The position numbers and the translations under genes were made by a program. From positions 310,001 to 374,000 of the forward strand of contig NZ_JBHSRI010000002.1 in assembly GCF_042658845.1 (NCBI RefSeq): a stretch of 64,000 nt of DNA. Reading direction: 5' to 3'. The stretch comes from Paenisporosarcina macmurdoensis. GTDB taxonomy: Bacteria; Bacillota; Bacilli; Bacillales_A; Planococcaceae. The number at the start of each line of letters is the position of its first letter. The stretch's first letter is position 1. The notes under the pieces are model-generated. The model made no database searches. It had not been told where the DNA came from and saw only the letters and a program-made list of their open reading frames with translations. Of the stretch, positions 60,623 to 64,000 are shown in pieces.

Positions 60623-61513
60623 GTGACAACCAATGAATTTCAAATCATCAAAGTTTTAGCAGAAGAGCGGAATATGAGAAAAGCAGCGGAACGACTTTTC
60701 TTGTCACAACCTGCATTATCTCAACGACTTCAATCGATTGAAAAAGAGTGGGGAGCGCAACTATTCCTGCGTTCGCAAAAGGGTTTGACTGCAACGCCAG
60801 CTGGTGAAATTGTCATTCAATTTGCTAATGATACGCTATCAAAACGAGAAGAAATTTTCGAAATCCTTCAATCGTTGACTTCAAAAGTTCATGGGACATT
60901 AAAAATTGCATGTGCTTCGATCGTTGGACAAAATTGGTTGCCAATGGTGTTAAAAGATTTTGTTACTAAGTATCCAGAAGCAAAAATTTCACTTATTACA
61001 GGTTGGAGTTCAGAAATTGTTAAAGCTTTATATGATGGGGAAGCTCATATTGGGATTGTCCGTGGCCACACAGAATGGAAGGGTACAAAAATCCATTTAT
61101 TCCGTGATACGCTTTACTTAGTAGACCAGGAATTAAAAGAAGTTCAAGATGTTTTGTCAACTGACCGACCTTTTATTCAATTTAAAAGTGACTCCAACTA
61201 CTATCAAGAAATCCAAGCATGGTGGCAACGTCATTTCTCCTCTAGTCCAAGACGCCAAATTACGGTGGATCAAATTGAAACATGCAAACAAATGGCCTTA
61301 AATGGAATAGGCTATGCCATTTTACCTTCTATAACATTAAGCGGATTAGAGAAAGTGAATAAAATTGCATTAACTAATCAAGCAGAGGAATTTGAATTGA
61401 CGCGTGATACATGGTTAATAGGCTATGAGTCTGCCTTTAAACTAAGACAAGTGGAAGCTTTTGTCGAGGTTGTGAAAGAACATGCAGAAAAATTGCATGA
61501 TTATACAGATTAA
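60623..61513 (+). CDS. ccpC: LysR-family regulator CcpC/CitR-like
   Basis: A 296-residue LysR-type regulator. The N-terminal helix-turn-helix is MRKAAERLFLSQPALSQRLQSIEKE; the effector domain begins at about residue 90. In B. subtilis CcpC sits between ykuL and the dap genes and represses citB and citZ in answer to citrate. Here the same order holds. GTG start behind AAAGGAGTG. No citrate-cycle gene is in the window. Confidence 0.87.
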   Translation: MTTNEFQIIKVLAEERNMRKAAERLFLSQPALSQRLQSIEKEWGAQLFLRSQKGLTATPAGEIVIQFANDTLSKREEIFEILQSLTSKVHGTLKIACASIVGQNWLPMVLKDFVTKYPEAKISLITGWSSEIVKALYDGEAHIGIVRGHTEWKGTKIHLFRDTLYLVDQELKEVQDVLSTDRPFIQFKSDSNYYQEIQAWWQRHFSSSPRRQITVDQIETCKQMALNGIGYAILPSITLSGLEKVNKIALTNQAEEFELTRDTWLIGYESAFKLRQVEAFVEVVKEHAEKLHDYTD

Positions 61514-61585
61514 ATACGTGTATTATGCTCTGATTTACTGTACAATTAGTCCATATTTTGCAAGATTGAAAGGGGTTCATCAACG

Positions 61586-62299
61586 ATGAAACAAATGGAT
61601 GCATATGAAATTATTTCTTATATTCAACACGCTAAAAAATCAACACCAGTAAAGGTTTATGTAAATGGTGAAAACTTAAAGGGACTTTCTTTTGGTGATC
61701 AAACGAAAATATTTGGAGAAGGAAATTCTCTAGTATTATTTGGAGAGTGGTCTGAGATTGAAACAGCTTTATCTCTTTATAAAGATCAAATTACGGACGT
61801 GGTAGTTGAAAATGACCGTCGCAATTCGGCAATTCCATTAGTAGATTTAAAAGGAATTAACTCTCGAATTGAGCCAGGTGCATTTATTCGTGACCAAGTA
61901 GAAATCGGAAACAATTGTATCATCATGATGGGTGCTGTAATTAATATTGGCGCTGTTATAGGTGATGGTTCAATGATTGATATGGGTGCGATTTTGGGTG
62001 GACGAGCGACAGTCGGTAAAAACTGTCATATCGGTGCAGGTGCAGTACTAGCAGGCGTAATTGAACCGCCATCAGCTATGCCTGTTATTGTTGAAGACGA
62101 TGTTCTGATCGGTGCAAACGCAGTTGTTTTAGAAGGTGTGAAAATTGGTCAGGGTTCAGTTGTAGCAGCAGGTGCAATCGTCACTAAAGATGTTCCTCCT
62201 TATACGGTAGTTGCCGGAATGCCAGCAAAAGTTATTAAAGCAATCGATGATAAAACGAAATCAAAAACAGAAATCATGCATGAACTTCGTCAATTGTAG
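61586..62299 (+). CDS. dapH: tetrahydrodipicolinate N-acetyltransferase
   Basis: A 237-residue enzyme of the acetylase branch of lysine and diaminopimelate synthesis. An N-terminal helical domain (1-80) precedes a left-handed beta helix with hexapeptide repeats: IEPGAFIRDQVEIGNNCIIM, GDGSMIDMGAILGGRA, GVIEPPSAMPVIVEDDVLIG, GSVVAAGAIVTKDV. It matches B. subtilis YkuQ. The dapL gene starts 9 bases after its stop. GAAAGGGG precedes the ATG. Confidence 0.96.
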   Translation: MKQMDAYEIISYIQHAKKSTPVKVYVNGENLKGLSFGDQTKIFGEGNSLVLFGEWSEIETALSLYKDQITDVVVENDRRNSAIPLVDLKGINSRIEPGAFIRDQVEIGNNCIIMMGAVINIGAVIGDGSMIDMGAILGGRATVGKNCHIGAGAVLAGVIEPPSAMPVIVEDDVLIGANAVVLEGVKIGQGSVVAAGAIVTKDVPPYTVVAGMPAKVIKAIDDKTKSKTEIMHELRQL

Positions 62300-62308
62300 G
62301 ATACGAGG

Positions 62309-63445
62309 ATGAAAACTCTTCAACAAATTCGACGTGATTTACATCAAATTCCTGAAATCGGTTTTCAAGAAGTTAAAACACAAGCTTATTTATTAGAAGA
62401 AATAGAATCACTACATCAACAACGGTTAACAGTCGTGAAGTGGAAAACTGGAATTGTTGTGCATGTAAAAGGATTAAATCCTACTAAAACAATTGGTTGG
62501 AGAACAGATATTGACGGGCTCCCTATTGAAGAACAAACATCTCTAAGCTATGAATCAACTCATCAAGGGTATATGCACGCATGTGGACATGATATTCATA
62601 TGACAGTGGCTTTAGGGTTGTTGCGACAAATTAATCAAACACCTATTAACGATTCAATGGTTTTCCTTTTTCAGCCTGCTGAAGAAGGGCCAGGCGGTGC
62701 ACTTCCAATGCGACAATGGTTGAAAACACAACATCCTGAATTTCTACCTGATATCATCTTCGCATTTCATATTGCACCAGAATATCCAGTGGGTACTGTA
62801 GCAACTCGACCAGGGTTATTATTTGCGAATACGTCGGAGTTGTTTATCGATCTGCGTGGCGTAGAGGGACATGCAGCGTTTCCACATCGTACAAAAGATA
62901 TGTCGGTGGCTGCTGCTAGTCTTTTATTACAACTTCAAACGATTGTCAGTCGCTCGATTAATCCTCTCGACTCAGCAGTCGTGACGATTGGTAAGATGAC
63001 TTCTGGGACGGTTCAAAATATTATTTCAGGGCACGCAAGATTAGAAGGAACGATTCGTACGATGGATGCTCAAACCATGGATACAGTTAAAAATAGAATT
63101 GAAGCATTGTGTAAAGCTACCGAAATTGCATTTGAATGCCAAGTTGATATCGATTATGGTTCGGGATACTATCAAGTTTCTAATACGCCAGAGATGACAG
63201 TAGATTTTTTGAAATTCGCGGATCAACATCAAGCAACTATTTCAATAGAATGTGATGCAGCTATGACAGGAGAAGACTTTGGCTACTTCCTTCAAGAAAT
63301 CCCTGGCTTGCTTTTTTGGGCTGGTGTTGATTCAATCTATGGACTTCACAATGCCAAACTCAATCCAGATGAAAAAGTAATCGATTATCTCGTACCTTTT
63401 GCAGAATCTTATATACGTTCGCTGTCAAATCATGATAACTTTTAG
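62309..63445 (+). CDS. dapL: N-acetyldiaminopimelate deacetylase
   Basis: A 378-residue M20-family metallopeptidase-like deacetylase that removes acetyl from N-acetyl-LL-diaminopimelate. Metal ligands: HACGHDIHMT, PAEEGPGGA (catalytic Glu-Glu), FAFHIAPEYPVGTVA and, near the end, DFGYFLQEIPG with LHNAKLNPDE. It matches B. subtilis YkuR. It forms an operon with dapH; GAGG precedes the ATG. The product feeds lysine, dipicolinate and wall synthesis. Confidence 0.95.
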   Translation: MKTLQQIRRDLHQIPEIGFQEVKTQAYLLEEIESLHQQRLTVVKWKTGIVVHVKGLNPTKTIGWRTDIDGLPIEEQTSLSYESTHQGYMHACGHDIHMTVALGLLRQINQTPINDSMVFLFQPAEEGPGGALPMRQWLKTQHPEFLPDIIFAFHIAPEYPVGTVATRPGLLFANTSELFIDLRGVEGHAAFPHRTKDMSVAAASLLLQLQTIVSRSINPLDSAVVTIGKMTSGTVQNIISGHARLEGTIRTMDAQTMDTVKNRIEALCKATEIAFECQVDIDYGSGYYQVSNTPEMTVDFLKFADQHQATISIECDAAMTGEDFGYFLQEIPGLLFWAGVDSIYGLHNAKLNPDEKVIDYLVPFAESYIRSLSNHDNF

Positions 63446-63461
63446 TTATCATGATTTTTTT
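63427..63461 (+). terminator. terminator overlapping the dapL stop
   Basis: Perfect stem AAATCATGATAA with TTATCATGATTT and T7; the left arm is coding. Confidence 0.92.
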
Positions 63462-63525
63462 GATTTTTGGCAACTTTAATGTAGATATTTCGTACTAATT
63501 AATATAGAGACAAGGGGGAAGGATA

Positions 63526-64000
63526 ATGAAGCAAAATATTCGATGGTTTTTCGCATTAATTATATTATTATTGTTTAGTTTTATCCCATTTATAGAAGCA
63601 TCTGCAGCACCTCAACTGGATGTCAAAGCGACAGCAGGTTATCAAAATAAAATTAAATATGGGGAGGGTTTACCTCTAACAATAACCGTGGTGAATTCAG
63701 GAGATGAGTTCTCTGGGGATTTAGTCATCGATTATTCAGAATCATATGCAGTCGGATCGGCAAAAGCAATCCCTTTTACCATTGGAAAAGGGGAAACTAA
63801 AACACTGAGTTTGGCTTTGCCTGGATTATCAGATGATATGAATTATAATACTTCTTATCAAATGTTCTATTTTTATGAAGGTGGTTGGGAGAACGGTAAA
63901 GATATTGCATATAAAGGCAGTAAAAATGTGAAGCCTTCTTCATTTGGACCAGAAACAATCTTTTTTCTTACATTAACTGAAAGCGCAGACCGATTACGGG
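63526..64000 (+). CDS. secreted protein with N-terminal beta domain, 3' end cut by window
   Basis: Open to the window edge (158 codons seen). A signal peptide is clear: MKQNIRWFFALIILLLFSFI ending in EASAAP. The next 110 residues form an alternating strand pattern, YGEGLPLTITVVNSGDEFSG and TIGKGETKTLSLALPGL, like the Ig-like CARDB or similar domains of surface proteins. I do not recognise the family. GGGGGAAGGA precedes the ATG. What follows is outside the window. Confidence 0.8.
   Translation, partial: MKQNIRWFFALIILLLFSFIPFIEASAAPQLDVKATAGYQNKIKYGEGLPLTITVVNSGDEFSGDLVIDYSESYAVGSAKAIPFTIGKGETKTLSLALPGLSDDMNYNTSYQMFYFYEGGWENGKDIAYKGSKNVKPSSFGPETIFFLTLTESADRLR

Noticed and set aside
1..64000. 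prophage, insertion sequence, restriction or defence island
   Set aside because: No transposase, integrase, capsid, methylase or known defence motifs were seen; nearly all genes have metabolic, transport or regulatory relatives in Bacillales.

Overview
The window reads as a chromosomal segment of a low-GC, endospore-forming member of the Bacillales, most likely Planococcaceae (Psychrobacillus, Paenisporosarcina, Sporosarcina, Lysinibacillus or a relative). Three things point there. Gene order resembles Bacillus subtilis in several blocks (yrk sulfur genes; sigI-rsgI; ykyB; fadH; ykuL-ccpC-dapH-dapL). Sporulation genes are present (a Spo0E-type phosphatase and two KinB/KinE-like kinases). A stand-alone murE lies beside prfC and carries a DDPR motif instead of DNPR, which fits lysine-type peptidoglycan. 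The genus is an inference; no rRNA is present.

Layout. 1-4.3 kb: the end of a PgpA-like phosphatase gene, then a TAXI-type TRAP transporter (binding lipoprotein, DUF1850 protein, fused permease). 4.4-10.5 kb: a DUF302 gene and a nine-gene sulfur-relay operon (two TusA units, two small rhodanese units, four DsrE-like proteins, a rhodanese-metallo-beta-lactamase persulfide dioxygenase and a TauE exporter). A recurring palindrome, TACCC-N4-RGGTA, lies at the operon promoter, inside the operon and upstream of DUF302, and looks like a CsoR/CstR-type operator set. 10.5-17 kb: a patchy region with two diverged tRNA-derived modules, a PAS-GGDEF-EAL protein, small proteins, a secreted nuclease and a 2H phosphoesterase. 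17-26.5 kb: DNA repair glycosylase, MFS transporter, oxidoreductase, aldehyde dehydrogenase, sensor kinase, M42 peptidase and murE. 26.5-33.8 kb: prfC, a repeat-rich 1 kb gap, an RND efflux pump and a reductase-like protein. 33.8-39 kb: a yybP-ykoY (Mn2+) riboswitch with a TerC exporter, a frameshifted secreted protein, sigI-rsgI and a Ktr/Trk potassium channel. 39-47 kb: B12-radical SAM protein, PAS kinase, ogt, an MhqR-like repressor with its operator, a repeat-bearing coat-like protein, a lipoprotein, a CPBP protease and small regulators. 47-53 kb: MoxR-DUF58-DUF4129 cluster, a YkwC-like dehydrogenase and an MFS transporter. 53-64 kb: ykyB, ppx-ppk, fadH, a second repeat-rich 1 kb gap, c-di-AMP-binding CBS protein, ccpC, dapH-dapL and the start of a secreted protein.

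How the parts connect. The sulfur operon should take up excess sulfide or persulfide, relay it through TusA and DsrE thiols to the dioxygenase, and export the oxidised product. DapH and DapL make diaminopimelate and lysine, which MurE may add to the wall precursor. The two kinases and the Spo0E-like phosphatase are candidate inputs to the Spo0A phosphorelay. TerC with its riboswitch handles manganese, and the CBS protein and potassium channel both fall in pathways often tied to c-di-AMP.

Non-coding structure is rich. There are at least two dispersed intergenic repeat families (three copies each seen here), one copy of a GC-rich repeat of a type common in Bacillus, a 30-bp coding minisatellite, and many intrinsic terminators. 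I see no prophage, insertion sequence, CRISPR array or restriction system.
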